From Anaerofilum faecale (lineage in GTDB: Bacteria; Bacillota; Clostridia; Oscillospirales; Ruminococcaceae): 64,000 bases of DNA. The translations under genes and the position numbers were made by a program. Of this stretch, positions 1-7,580 are shown in pieces; position 1 is the first letter of the stretch; each line of letters opens with the position of its first letter. The stretch is from the NCBI GenBank assembly GCA_019114265.1, contig DXFV01000029.1, positions 62,001 to 126,000 of the forward strand. The letters are read 5' to 3'. The notes under the pieces were generated by a model, which searched no databases, was not told the DNA's origin, and worked only from the letters and a program-made list of their open reading frames with translations.

Positions 1-1
1 C

Positions 2-805
2 CAGAACAGCATCCCGTCCGACGGGATGCGCCTGTTCCTCGCCTTTGTGGCGGGCACCGTCGCAGCCGGCGTGGTGGGTCTGCTGATCGGTATTCCGGTG
101 CTGCGTCTGCGCGGCGACTATCTGGCCATCGTGACGCTGGCTTTCGGCGAGATCATCAAGAATGTGCTGAACGTGCTGTATGTGGGCGTGGATGCAAACG
201 GCATCCATGTGGCGATCTCGGATGAAAAGGCGCTGCATCTGGCCGAGGACGGCCGGGTCATCATCGCCGGCGCGCTGGGCATTTCGGGCGGCCGCAAGCT
301 GGCCACCTTCGTCATCGGCTTTGTGCTGGTGCTGGTCGCGCTGTTCATCGTGCAGAACCTGGTGCGCAGCCGCGCAGGCCGTGCCATCATGTCCATCCGC
401 GACAATCGCATTGCGGCCGAGGCGATGGGCATCAACGTCACCAAATACAAGCTGATGGCCTTTTCCATCAGCGCGGCGCTGGCCGGTGCGGCGGGCGTGC
501 TCTACGGACACAACTACTCCGCGCTGCAGGCCGGCAAGTTCAACTACAATATGTCCATCCAGGTGCTGCTGTTCGTGGTGCTGGGCGGCATGACCAGCCT
601 GCGCGGCGCGATGATCGCGGCGGTGGTGCTGACGGTCCTGCCCGAGATGCTGCGCGGCCTGGAGGACTACCGCATGCTGATCTACGCCATCGTGCTGATC
701 GCGGTGATGATCTTCAACCAGAGCCCGCAGCTGATCCAGTGGCGCGCCCGCATGGCGGAGAAGCTGCCGAAGTTCGGCCGCAAGAAGGAAAAGGAGGCGA
801 AGTGA
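2..805 (+). CDS. livM: Branched-chain amino acid ABC transporter permease LivM (5' end cut by window edge)
   Basis: Inner-membrane permease subunit of a LIV-type importer for leucine, isoleucine and valine. The frame is open to the left edge, so the true start lies outside; the ATG at 26 is probably internal. Visible are several hydrophobic segments (for example AGTVAAGVVGLLIGIPVL) followed by RGDYLAIVTLAFGEI, the permease loop that contacts the ATPases, and a basic C-terminus. The stop is one base before the livG ATG, so livM-livG-livF are translated as one operon. The partner LivH and the binding protein are presumably upstream of the window. Confidence 0.93.
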   Translation, partial: QNSIPSDGMRLFLAFVAGTVAAGVVGLLIGIPVLRLRGDYLAIVTLAFGEIIKNVLNVLYVGVDANGIHVAISDEKALHLAEDGRVIIAGALGISGGRKLATFVIGFVLVLVALFIVQNLVRSRAGRAIMSIRDNRIAAEAMGINVTKYKLMAFSISAALAGAAGVLYGHNYSALQAGKFNYNMSIQVLLFVVLGGMTSLRGAMIAAVVLTVLPEMLRGLEDYRMLIYAIVLIAVMIFNQSPQLIQWRARMAEKLPKFGRKKEKEAK

Positions 806-806
806 G

Positions 807-1568
807 ATGGCATTGCTTGAAGTGACCAACCTGGGCATTGCGTTCGGCGGCCTGCAGGCCGTGGCCCAGCTGGATATGAAGATCGAACAGGGCCATCTGT
901 ACGGCCTCATCGGCCCCAACGGCGCCGGCAAAACCACCGTTTTCAACATGCTCACCGGCGTATACAAGCCCACCGAGGGCGACATCATCCTGGACGGCAA
1001 GAACGTCACCGGCAAAAGCCCGGAGAAGATCTGCCGCGCCGGCGTGGCCCGCACCTTCCAGAACATCCGCCTGTTCGACAAGCTCACCGTACTGGACAAC
1101 GTGAAGGTGGGCCTGCACAACCAGATCACCTATTCGGTGCTCACCGGCATCTTCCGCCTGCCCGGCTTTTTCCGCAAGGAGAAGGCGATGAACGAAAAGG
1201 CGATGGAGCTGCTGCGCATCTTCGATCTGGACAAGGAGGCGAACCTGCCGGCCGCCAGCCTGCCCTACGGCAAGCAGCGCAAGCTGGAGATCGCGCGCGC
1301 ACTGGCCACCAACCCCAAGCTGCTGCTGCTGGATGAACCGGCCGCCGGCATGAACCCCAACGAGACGGCCGAGCTGATGGAAACGGTGCGCTTTGTAAAG
1401 GATAAATTCAAGATCGCCATTCTGCTCATCGAGCACGACATGAACTTCGTCATGGGCATCTGCGAGCACATCACGGTGCTGGATTACGGGCGGGTCATCG
1501 CCAGCGGCACCGGCGACCAGGTGCGCAACAACCCCAAGGTGATCGCTGCATATCTGGGAGGAGACTAA
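807..1568 (+). CDS. livG: Branched-chain amino acid ABC transporter ATP-binding protein LivG
   Basis: Cytoplasmic ATPase that powers the LIV importer together with LivF. 253 aa, normal for LivG. The Walker A motif GPNGAGKTT lies near residue 37 and the Walker B region LLLLDEPAAGMNP near 170. The long insert between them (GIFRLPGFFRKEKA) is typical of LivG and absent from LivF. The ABC signature is degenerate (LPYGKQRKLEIARAL instead of LSGGQ), which is normal for this subfamily. It sits between livM and livF, with two bases to the livF start. Confidence 0.95.
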   Translation: MALLEVTNLGIAFGGLQAVAQLDMKIEQGHLYGLIGPNGAGKTTVFNMLTGVYKPTEGDIILDGKNVTGKSPEKICRAGVARTFQNIRLFDKLTVLDNVKVGLHNQITYSVLTGIFRLPGFFRKEKAMNEKAMELLRIFDLDKEANLPAASLPYGKQRKLEIARALATNPKLLLLDEPAAGMNPNETAELMETVRFVKDKFKIAILLIEHDMNFVMGICEHITVLDYGRVIASGTGDQVRNNPKVIAAYLGGD

Positions 1569-1570
1569 CG

Positions 1571-2287
1571 ATGGCAAAAATGCTGGAAGTACGGGATCTG
1601 CATGTCAGCTATGGCGCGATCAAGGCGATCAAGGGCATCAGCTTCGATGTGGAGGAGGGCGAGATCGTCACCCTCATCGGCGCGAACGGCGCCGGAAAAA
1701 CCACCACCCTGCACGCCATTTCGGCGCTGCAAAAGTCCGACGCGGGCAGCATCACCTTCTGCGGCAAGGACATCACCCATATGGAGGCCCACAAGATCAT
1801 CAAGCTGGGCCTGGCGCAGGTGCCGGAAGGCCGCCGCGTGTTCGCCGGTCTGACGGTGCAGCAGAATCTGGAGATGGGCGCCTACACCCGCGTGGACAGC
1901 GCCGCCGAGATCCAGAAGGACTACGACAAGGTGTTTGAATGGCTGCCCCGCCTGAAGGAGCGCCGCCGGCAGCAGGCGGGCACCCTGTCGGGCGGCGAAC
2001 AGCAAATGCTGGCCATCGGCCGCGCGCTGATGAGCAAGCCGCGCATGCTGCTGCTGGATGAGCCGAGCATGGGCCTGTCGCCGCTGCTGGTGAAGGAGAT
2101 CTTCCGCATCATCCGCGAGGTGAACAAGTCCGGCGTGACGGTGCTGCTGGTGGAGCAGAACGCCAAAATGGCGCTGGACATCGCCAACCGCGCCTATGTG
2201 CTGGAAACCGGCCTTGTCAAGATGGAAGGCAACGCCGACGACCTGGCCAACAACATCGAGGTGCGCAAAGCCTACCTCGGCTGCTGA
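1571..2287 (+). CDS. livF: Branched-chain amino acid ABC transporter ATP-binding protein LivF
   Basis: Second ATPase of the LIV importer. 238 aa. Walker A GANGAGKTTT is near residue 38; the signature LSGGEQQMLAIGRAL and Walker B MLLLDEPSMGLSP are intact, followed by the H-loop replacement VLLVEQN characteristic of LivF. It is the last gene of the livM-livG-livF operon; a strong intrinsic terminator follows 14 bases after the stop. Confidence 0.95.
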   Translation: MAKMLEVRDLHVSYGAIKAIKGISFDVEEGEIVTLIGANGAGKTTTLHAISALQKSDAGSITFCGKDITHMEAHKIIKLGLAQVPEGRRVFAGLTVQQNLEMGAYTRVDSAAEIQKDYDKVFEWLPRLKERRRQQAGTLSGGEQQMLAIGRALMSKPRMLLLDEPSMGLSPLLVKEIFRIIREVNKSGVTVLLVEQNAKMALDIANRAYVLETGLVKMEGNADDLANNIEVRKAYLGC

Positions 2288-2300
2288 ACAGATCAAAACC

Positions 2301-2333
2301 AAACGCGCTTTCCCGGCGGGAAGGCGCGTTTTT
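2301..2333 (+). terminator. Intrinsic terminator after livF
   Basis: An inverted repeat, ACGCGCTTTCCC / GGGAAGGCGCGT, closes a short loop and runs into a T tract. It ends the liv operon. Confidence 0.85.
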
Positions 2334-2350
2334 CTGTGGAAAAATTCTCT

Positions 2351-2414
2351 AAACTACTTTACTTGTCGTAGTAGTTGTGCTATACTCAAATTACTCCATC
2401 AGATGAAGTAGTTT
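2351..2414 (+). promoter_or_regulatory. Promoter with flanking inverted repeat, probable PadR autoregulatory site
   Basis: A -35 TTTACT (2358-2363) and -10 TATACT (2381-2386) are 17 bases apart. The promoter is bracketed by a perfect 9-base inverted repeat, AAACTACTT at 2351-2359 and AAGTAGTTT at 2406-2414, with related TAGTAG sequence between. PadR proteins usually bind such repeats over their own promoter; assignment to the PadR encoded at 2433 is inference. Confidence 0.65.
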
Positions 2415-2432
2415 GCAGAAAGGGGGGAGGGC

Positions 2433-2765
2433 ATGGTCAGCAGCGACGGCATCCGCGGATACCACGACCTGATGATCCTGGGCATCCTGCTGGACGGCGA
2501 TTCCTACGGCTACGAGATCAGCAAGGAGATCGCGGCGCGCACCGGCGGGCGGTATCAGGTGAAGGAGACCACCCTGTATTCCGCGATGAATCGTCTGGAA
2601 AAGCAGGGATGCATCGCGTCCTATTCCGGCACCCAGAGCAAGGGGAAGCCGCGCACCTATTTCACCCTCACCCCCTACGGACGGGAATATTACCGGGAGA
2701 AGTGTTCCGAGTGGACGCTCACCAGCCAGATCGTACAGCAGTTTGTGAAGGAGGAGATCGAATGA
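2433..2765 (+). CDS. PadR family transcriptional regulator
   Basis: 110 aa winged-helix DNA-binding repressor of the short PadR subfamily. The sequence shows the family core: DLMILGILLDGDSYGYEISKEI (helices 1-2), ETTLYSAMNRLEKQGCI (recognition helix) and GKPRTYFTLTPYGREY (wing). The start is set by a purine-rich AAAGGGGGGAGG just upstream. The stop overlaps the next start in ATGA, so it is translationally coupled to the HAAS-domain membrane protein, a common clostridial pairing in which the membrane protein is the regulated partner. The ligand is unknown. Confidence 0.9.
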   Translation: MVSSDGIRGYHDLMILGILLDGDSYGYEISKEIAARTGGRYQVKETTLYSAMNRLEKQGCIASYSGTQSKGKPRTYFTLTPYGREYYREKCSEWTLTSQIVQQFVKEEIE

Positions 2766-3493
2766 GCCGCATCGAAGTGTATGTAAACAATCTGTTCGCC
2801 GCCATTCCGGACAGCCGCGAAGCGCGGGAGATGAAACGGAACATCATCGACAGCATGGAGGACAACTACCAGGCGCTGCGGGACGCCGGAAAGAATGAAA
2901 ATGAAGCCTTCGGCGAGGTCGTCAGCCAGTTCGGCACCGTGGACGAGATCCGGGAAGCGCTGGGCGTGCAGACAGGCGCCGGCCAGGAGGGCGGCACTCC
3001 GGTCCCGCCCGAGATGCTGGAGGACTATCTGGTGTTCCGCAAAAAATTTGCACTGCTGCTGCCGGCGGGCATCGTGCTGTGTGTGCTGGGCCTGGTGGTG
3101 ATGCTGTTTCTGGAGCCGCTGCTGGGCGACATGGCCAGCGCGTTCCTGTTTCTGTTTGCCGCGCTGGGCGCCGGTCTGATCGTGTATATCTGTTTGGAGG
3201 AGGACAGCTGGAGCAAGATCGAAAAAAGCTGGAAGCGCGGACAGGGACCCGTCCTCTATCAGCCGGAGGAAGCGCCGGAAGAGGAGCCCGAAAGGGAAGT
3301 CTCCCCACACAAAAAGCGCCGCAAGCGCCTGACGGGCCGCATCAACAGTGTGATCATGCTGGCGGCCACCTTGTGGTTTTTGGTGCAGGGCTTCTGGCTT
3401 GGCCATTGGGGCACCGCCTGGGTTGTATTCCCGGTGGCAGGTGTGGCATGTGCGTTGATGGAAGAGCTTGTCAAGCTGGTGATGGAGCGGTAA
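2762..3493 (+). CDS. HAAS/DUF1700-type membrane protein coupled to PadR
   Basis: 243 aa. The N-terminal ~90 residues form a charged helical HAAS-like domain (YVNNLFAAIPDSREAREMKRNI then FGEVVSQFGTVDEIREAL). Four hydrophobic segments follow: two around residues 97-140, and two after a basic loop (KKRRKR), beginning INSVIMLAATLWFLV. The start at 2762 is chosen because it overlaps the padR stop (ATGA) and begins the conserved domain; the same frame is open further upstream without support. The family is linked with PadR regulators and envelope signalling; the specific role is unknown. Confidence 0.82.
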   Translation: MSRIEVYVNNLFAAIPDSREAREMKRNIIDSMEDNYQALRDAGKNENEAFGEVVSQFGTVDEIREALGVQTGAGQEGGTPVPPEMLEDYLVFRKKFALLLPAGIVLCVLGLVVMLFLEPLLGDMASAFLFLFAALGAGLIVYICLEEDSWSKIEKSWKRGQGPVLYQPEEAPEEEPEREVSPHKKRRKRLTGRINSVIMLAATLWFLVQGFWLGHWGTAWVVFPVAGVACALMEELVKLVMER

Positions 3494-3509
3494 ACGCGGG
3501 GAAATCGGA

Positions 3510-3536
3510 ACCTTTTTGCACAGAGGGCATATACTA
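3510..3536 (+). promoter_or_regulatory. Candidate sigma-K-type sporulation promoter
   Basis: The sequence CATATACTA (3528-3536) matches the sigma-K -10 pattern CATANNNTA exactly, and an AC dinucleotide (3510-3511) lies 16 bases upstream, as in the sigma-K -35. It sits about 50 bases before the start of the small protein at 3588. No good sigma-A alternative was seen. The short consensus can arise by chance. Confidence 0.45.
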
Positions 3537-3587
3537 AGGCAAGCCGGCAAGGCCGAAACAAACTACCATCACAGGAGGGAACTACTT

Positions 3588-3887
3588 ATGTCTATGCCCT
3601 TGATTTCCATGCCCGAAAATCCCATCACCATGTGCCAGGCTGTGACCAACCTGATCGAGAGCATCGCTCTGGAAGAGACCGCTCTGAGCCATATCCTCAA
3701 CGCCGAGGGCGAGAAGATCCAGCGGGCGGTGGCTGTGGGCTGCACCATGCAGGAGCTGCTGGAAGCCAACGAGTCTGCCGCCAACATGGTGGCTGCGGTG
3801 GCAAACCTGGAAATGGTCCTGCGCGACAAACTGGAGTTCATCTCCAACAACCTCTATTATCCTTCCCGCGGCGGCGACTGCTGCTGA
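3588..3887 (+). CDS. Small protein of a family common in spore-forming Firmicutes
   Basis: 99 aa. The start ATG at 3588 is preceded by a strong AGGAGGGA site. The core SIALEETALSHILNAEGEKIQ, followed by a helical stretch (LLEANESAANMVAAVANLEMVLRDKLEF), resembles small clostridial proteins found alone or as C-terminal parts of collagen-like exosporium proteins. The tail ends in GGDCC. Function is not established; a spore-surface role is suggested only by the family and by the sigma-K-like promoter. A strong hairpin follows the gene. Confidence 0.7.
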   Translation: MSMPLISMPENPITMCQAVTNLIESIALEETALSHILNAEGEKIQRAVAVGCTMQELLEANESAANMVAAVANLEMVLRDKLEFISNNLYYPSRGGDCC

Positions 3888-3910
3888 AAGTAGGAGCACA
3901 AAAGCGATAC

Positions 3911-3950
3911 GAAAGCCGGCCGGTGAGCATCCGCTCGCCGGCCGGCTTTC
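3911..3950. terminator. Bidirectional terminator hairpin between convergent genes
   Basis: An 18-base-pair stem (GAAAGCCGGCCGG... / ...CCGGCCGGCTTTC, one G-U pair) with a four-base loop lies between the small protein on the plus strand and the SpoIIE-type phosphatase on the minus strand. It probably terminates both. Confidence 0.75.
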
Positions 3951-3966
3951 CTTTGGGTTCCACACC

Positions 3967-5139
3967 TTAAAAATAACTCACCTTGATCTGCTTGCCCATC
4001 TTTTCCAGGCAGGACGCCAGCTCCTGCACCAGCTGGATCTTGATGCCGAAGGTGATGGGAAGATCGGGGTTCTGGTGGGCCGGGTTGATGGCCTTGCCCA
4101 CAAAGAAGTTGATGTCGGTGGCGTATTCAAACAGCATCTGCGCAATGCGGGACGCGCCGTCCTTGCGGTTGGACCAGGCGGCGGTGAGGTCGGTGCCGTT
4201 CACATAGTCCCGCGCGTATTCCACCACGCGGCTGAGGGTGATGACGCCTTCGGTGACCAGATCCACCCCTTTGATAAAGCCGATGGGCGGGATGGCCGGG
4301 TCGGAATTGTAGTCGATGGAGGTGCGCACCGTCTCGTGCAGGTATTCGGCCGCCAGCGTGCTGGTGGTGCCGCCGCAGACGATCCGCTTGCCTTCCTTGG
4401 AGAAGAACAGGGTCATCATCTTGTTCACGTCGGCGGGGTCGGCCGGCGGCCCGATCATCAGGTTCACCGGCTTGCGCTCCCGGATGCGGACGGCCGCCAC
4501 CGTGGTGTCGTCGCCCGGCTCACCTTCATACAGGCGGTTGCACTCGTCCACGATCAGGGTGGCGATCATCTTGGCCGACAGGCTGTCGTCATAAAACGCC
4601 TCGGCAAAGTCGAGGATGTTCTCCCGCTGCCACCCAAAATTCATCAGCTTGCCCACACCGGCGTAGATCGCGCCGTCGCTCATGGCGATGAACACGTCGT
4701 TCAGCTGCAGGGGGATGGTGCTTTCCAGGATGGTCTTGCCCTCGATCACCCGGCTGATCACCGGATAGTCGTAGCGTTCGCCGCCCCGCAGCATGATGAC
4801 CTTGGGGTTGTCGAACTGGATGATCTTGGCCGTTTCGTTTTCAATGATCTGGATGATGGTGAAGGTGGAGTAGGCCACCTGGCGCACGCTGCACACCGGC
4901 AGCGTTTTCACCACCGCGTCCACGCACTCCTCGATGGGCATGTTGGCGGCCATCATGGTGCAGATGATCTTGCTGGTCAGGGTGGAGAGGATGTTCGCCT
5001 TCACACCGCTGCCCAGCCCGTCCGCCAGCACCAGCGTGCTGGCCGTGTCGGTCTTGATGATCTCCACCCGGTCGCCGCACAGCTCTTCTTTTTTCTTGTT
5101 GATGCTCACATAACCGAGATCGGTCCACAAATCGTTCAT
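3967..5139 (-). CDS. SpoIIE-type PP2C serine phosphatase linked to a sensory hydrogenase
   Basis: 390 aa. The first ~220 residues carry PP2C/SpoIIE metal-binding motifs: LVLADGLGSG near residue 37, AMSDGAI near 153 and GDDTTVAAVRI near 205. The remaining ~170 residues form an extra domain that I do not recognise. It is the last gene of a three-gene minus-strand operon with the PAS-containing hydrogenase homologue, 24 bases downstream of it. This arrangement fits group C sensory [FeFe]-hydrogenases, where a phosphatase is thought to convert the H2/redox signal into protein dephosphorylation. The phosphoprotein target is unknown. Confidence 0.85.
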   Translation of the reverse strand: MNDLWTDLGYVSINKKKEELCGDRVEIIKTDTASTLVLADGLGSGVKANILSTLTSKIICTMMAANMPIEECVDAVVKTLPVCSVRQVAYSTFTIIQIIENETAKIIQFDNPKVIMLRGGERYDYPVISRVIEGKTILESTIPLQLNDVFIAMSDGAIYAGVGKLMNFGWQRENILDFAEAFYDDSLSAKMIATLIVDECNRLYEGEPGDDTTVAAVRIRERKPVNLMIGPPADPADVNKMMTLFFSKEGKRIVCGGTTSTLAAEYLHETVRTSIDYNSDPAIPPIGFIKGVDLVTEGVITLSRVVEYARDYVNGTDLTAAWSNRKDGASRIAQMLFEYATDINFFVGKAINPAHQNPDLPITFGIKIQLVQELASCLEKMGKQIKVSYF

Positions 5140-5163
5140 TTCATCCGCCCGCCTTTCCGCGCA

Positions 5164-6831
5164 TCAGTTCTGCAGCGTGTCTTTCAGACGGGTGAGGGCG
5201 ATCTTGGTCTCGGCGGTGGTCTCGCCCAGCAGAGACGCGATCTCCTGCACCACGCGCATCTGCTTCTCGATCACCTCGTTGGTGATGGCCACCGTCTTGC
5301 TCTGCAGCTCGTTGCGGGCCGCTTCCTGCTCCTCCTCGCGGGTGATGTCGCGCATGATGCTGAAGATGATGTGGTATTCCTTGTCGTAGACGATGCTCTC
5401 GGCCACATAGCGGTTGTACTCGGCCAGATAGTGCTTTTTCTCCAGAATGGGGCAGGGGCTGTTCATGGCCGCGAAATAGTCCGCCGGGTTCAGGATGCGC
5501 ACGATGGGGCTGCCCAGAATGTCCTCCGGGTTTTTCAGGTTGAACAGATTGCAGGCCGCCCGGTTGATCTGCTGCACGCAGAGGTTTTCGTCCAGCACAA
5601 AGATGCCGTTGGGGCTGGAGTTGATGACATAGCCCGAGAAGGTCTCCGCCTTTTCCTTCAGATAGGGCAGGCACATGCTCAGGTCGGCCTTGCCCTGGTA
5701 GACGGCGATGGCCTTTTCGCGGCAGGTGTTGTAGCCGCAGCAGCCGCAGTTCAGCTCCTGCTCGGGGCGGGTCTTGCCCATCTGGGCCAGGATGTCCTGG
5801 ATCGCCTTTTCGCCCGGCATCTGCTTGTGGGCGCCGATGAACTTCATCGGCTTTTCCAAGTCGAACGGGGCGGGCGTTGCAAATTCGTCCTGCCCGGCAA
5901 ATTCGTCCACTTTGGTCTCGCTCAGCAGGGTGCTGGTGGCGTGGTGGTGGCGGATGCCGGGGCCGTTGATGCAGCTGCCCTCGCAGGCGCTCAGCTCCAC
6001 AAAGCAGTTTTCCAGCTGCCCGGCCTCGATCTCCTTGATGGCCTCGATGCAGTTTTCCACACCGGTCACCGCCAGATAGTGGAAGCGCGGGTCGCGGTCC
6101 ATGCTCTTGATGACGCCGCCCTCGGTGGGGAAGAAGCGGGCGCGTTTGCCCTCGGCCTGCTCGGCCGGCAGTTCGGGGAAGGAGACGCCCTCCTCGGCCA
6201 TCATCTGCTCCAGCTCCTCAAAGGTCAGCACCGCGTCGGTCCAGCCGTAGAGGTCGGCCTCCTCCTTTTTGGAGATGCAGGGCCCGATAAAGACGGTCTG
6301 GGCCGCAGGGTCCGCCTCCTTGATGGCGCGGCAGTGGGCCAGCATGGGGCTGAGCACGTCGGCCAAGTAGGGCAGCGCGCCGGGATAGTGCTTCTGGATC
6401 AGCGTGTTGATGCTGTGGCAGCAGGAGGAGATGATCACACTGCGCTCGCCGCCGGCCACCATGCGCTCGTATTCCTTTTTCACGATGGTGGCGCCGATGG
6501 CGGTCTCCTCGGCGTCGGCAAAGCCCAGCTGCTGCAAAGCGGTGCGCATCGCCTCGAACCCGGCCACCGGGAACTCGGCGATAAAGGACGGCGCCACGCT
6601 GGCCACCACCCGTTTCCCGCTCTGCAGCATCTGACGCACCACGGGGATGTCGTTGCGCACCTGCTTTGCGTTCTGCGGGCACACAACAAAACACATGCCG
6701 CACAGGATGCACTCGTCCGGCACGATGTTGGCTTGTCCGTCGCTGAATCGTATGCTTTTCACCGGACAATGCCGGATGCACTTATAACAGTTTTTGCAGT
6801 TCGATTTTTTCAGCGAAAGAACCCTGTTCAT
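5164..6831 (-). CDS. Sensory-type [FeFe]-hydrogenase homologue with C-terminal PAS domain (HydS-like)
   Basis: 555 aa. Two 4Fe-4S ferredoxin motifs (Cys12/15/18/22 and Cys41/44/47/51) precede an H-cluster domain. Its three signatures are present in variant form: SSCCHS (Cys137, Cys138) for TSCCPxW, GPCISKKEE for MPCTxKKxE, and SACEGSCINGPG for the L3 motif. A further Fe-S motif, CGCCGYNTC, is followed by a PAS domain (FVLDENLCVQQINRAACNLF) and a helical C-terminus. This architecture is that of group C sensory hydrogenases rather than bulk catalysts. It overlaps the upstream ferredoxin gene by four bases. Confidence 0.87.
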   Translation of the reverse strand: MNRVLSLKKSNCKNCYKCIRHCPVKSIRFSDGQANIVPDECILCGMCFVVCPQNAKQVRNDIPVVRQMLQSGKRVVASVAPSFIAEFPVAGFEAMRTALQQLGFADAEETAIGATIVKKEYERMVAGGERSVIISSCCHSINTLIQKHYPGALPYLADVLSPMLAHCRAIKEADPAAQTVFIGPCISKKEEADLYGWTDAVLTFEELEQMMAEEGVSFPELPAEQAEGKRARFFPTEGGVIKSMDRDPRFHYLAVTGVENCIEAIKEIEAGQLENCFVELSACEGSCINGPGIRHHHATSTLLSETKVDEFAGQDEFATPAPFDLEKPMKFIGAHKQMPGEKAIQDILAQMGKTRPEQELNCGCCGYNTCREKAIAVYQGKADLSMCLPYLKEKAETFSGYVINSSPNGIFVLDENLCVQQINRAACNLFNLKNPEDILGSPIVRILNPADYFAAMNSPCPILEKKHYLAEYNRYVAESIVYDKEYHIIFSIMRDITREEEQEAARNELQSKTVAITNEVIEKQMRVVQEIASLLGETTAETKIALTRLKDTLQN

Positions 6832-7079
6832 CCCAACTTGCCTCCCAAGACATACTGGTTGAATACGCTCTCAAAGTTGTCCGGACATACGCCGGTGATG
6901 ATCTCGTCGTCCACCTGGATGGTGACGCCGGTGCTGGTGCAGCGGCCCAGGCAGAAAGCGGCGCTCAGTTCTACCCGATCGGTCAGGTCGTTTTTCTCCA
7001 GATGCTCTTTCATCAGGTTGATGATGTCGTAGGAGCCTTTCAGATGGCAAGAGCTTCCGACGCAGATAGAGATTTTCAT
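6828..7079 (-). CDS. Thioredoxin-like [2Fe-2S] ferredoxin (HydC/NuoE-type small subunit)
   Basis: 83 aa. The start MKISICVGSSCHLKGS at 7079 follows an AAGGGG site; the frame extends further upstream but without a binding site. Four cysteines in C-x4-C ... C-x3-C spacing (CVGSSC and CLGRC) are the [2Fe-2S] pattern of thioredoxin-like ferredoxins such as the NuoE and HydC C-termini. It is the first gene of the operon and probably passes electrons to the hydrogenase homologue, whose start overlaps its stop in ATGA. Confidence 0.83.
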   Translation of the reverse strand: MKISICVGSSCHLKGSYDIINLMKEHLEKNDLTDRVELSAAFCLGRCTSTGVTIQVDDEIITGVCPDNFESVFNQYVLGGKLG

Positions 7080-7112
7080 GATGTAATACCCCTTTTTGTG
7101 TGTAATATCACT

Positions 7113-7129
7113 CGTACAGATCCTGTACG
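7113..7129 (-). promoter_or_regulatory. Perfect palindrome in the leader of the hydrogenase operon
   Basis: CGTACAG, three bases, CTGTACG: a perfect 7-base inverted repeat between the promoter and the ferredoxin start codon. It could be a second operator or a small RNA hairpin. No regulator can be named from sequence. Confidence 0.4.
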
Positions 7130-7137
7130 GCAAACGC

Positions 7138-7155
7138 GCGTTAAAACTTTAACGA
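7138..7155 (-). promoter_or_regulatory. Candidate Rex operator
   Basis: Read on the minus strand, TCGTTAA-AGTT-TTAACGC is nearly the Rex consensus TTGTTAA-N4-TTAACAA. It lies about 10-27 bases downstream of the predicted transcription start of the ferredoxin-hydrogenase-phosphatase operon. Rex represses fermentative and hydrogenase genes when NADH is low, so the placement makes sense. Confidence 0.6.
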
Positions 7156-7171
7156 TCTGCGCTATAATATA

Positions 7172-7201
7172 ATGATAGCACCCCGCGCAAAGAAGCGTCA
7201 A
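7172..7201 (-). promoter_or_regulatory. Sigma-A promoter of the hydrogenase sensor operon
   Basis: On the minus strand, TTGACG (7201-7196) and an extended -10 TGCTATCAT (TATCAT at 7177-7172) are 18 bases apart. Confidence 0.7.
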
Positions 7202-7270
7202 CCGTTTTTTGCATAAAAGCGGCCGGTTTGCGGCAATCTTTCACGGCCGGGGCGTTTTTGCGCCTCCCGC

Positions 7271-7299
7271 TTGACTTTCGCAGCGGTGTGTGCTATAAA
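7271..7299 (+). promoter_or_regulatory. Sigma-A promoter of ileS
   Basis: TTGACT (7271-7276) and TATAAA (7294-7299) are 17 bases apart, with an extended -10 TG. Transcription would start near 7306, at the 5' end of the T-box leader. Confidence 0.8.
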
Positions 7300-7305
7300 T
7301 AAATC

Positions 7306-7556
7306 TATTATGAAAGGCTATGACGGAGACAGTACGCCCTGTGCGAAAGACACAGCGAGCGGGGGACAGTGCAAGCCCCGCACCGGTAGCACCCGGCCGA
7401 AGATCCCTCCCGAGCCGCGGGCCGAACCGCCTTTGCGGGCACAGTAAGCGCCGCCGGCCTTCCGCCGTTACCGGAAGCGTGCATGTTTGTGCACAGCAAA
7501 TAGGTGGTATAACGAGGCAGCCCCCTCGTCCTGTTTTGCAGGACGGGGGCTTTTTT
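7306..7556 (+). promoter_or_regulatory. T-box riboswitch leader of ileS
   Basis: The T-box sequence AGGTGGTATAACGAGG lies at about 7502-7517. It is followed by a terminator hairpin (GTCCTG / CAGGAC with flanking C5 / G5, 7521-7550) and six T. Upstream, the GGAGACAGTACG K-turn-like element and the AGCGAGCGGGGG distal part of stem I are recognisable. In the specifier position (GAAG-ATC-CCTCCCGAGC), ATC at 7403-7405 is an isoleucine codon, agreeing with the gene. Uncharged tRNA-Ile would stabilise the antiterminator and switch on ileS. Confidence 0.88.
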
Positions 7557-7580
7557 GTACGTCACAAGGAGGAACAGCCA

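Noticed and set aside
5164..6831. Bulk H2-producing hydrogenase
   Set aside because: The C-terminal PAS domain, variant H-cluster motifs and the phosphatase neighbour fit a sensory role better than catalysis, though weak turnover is not excluded.
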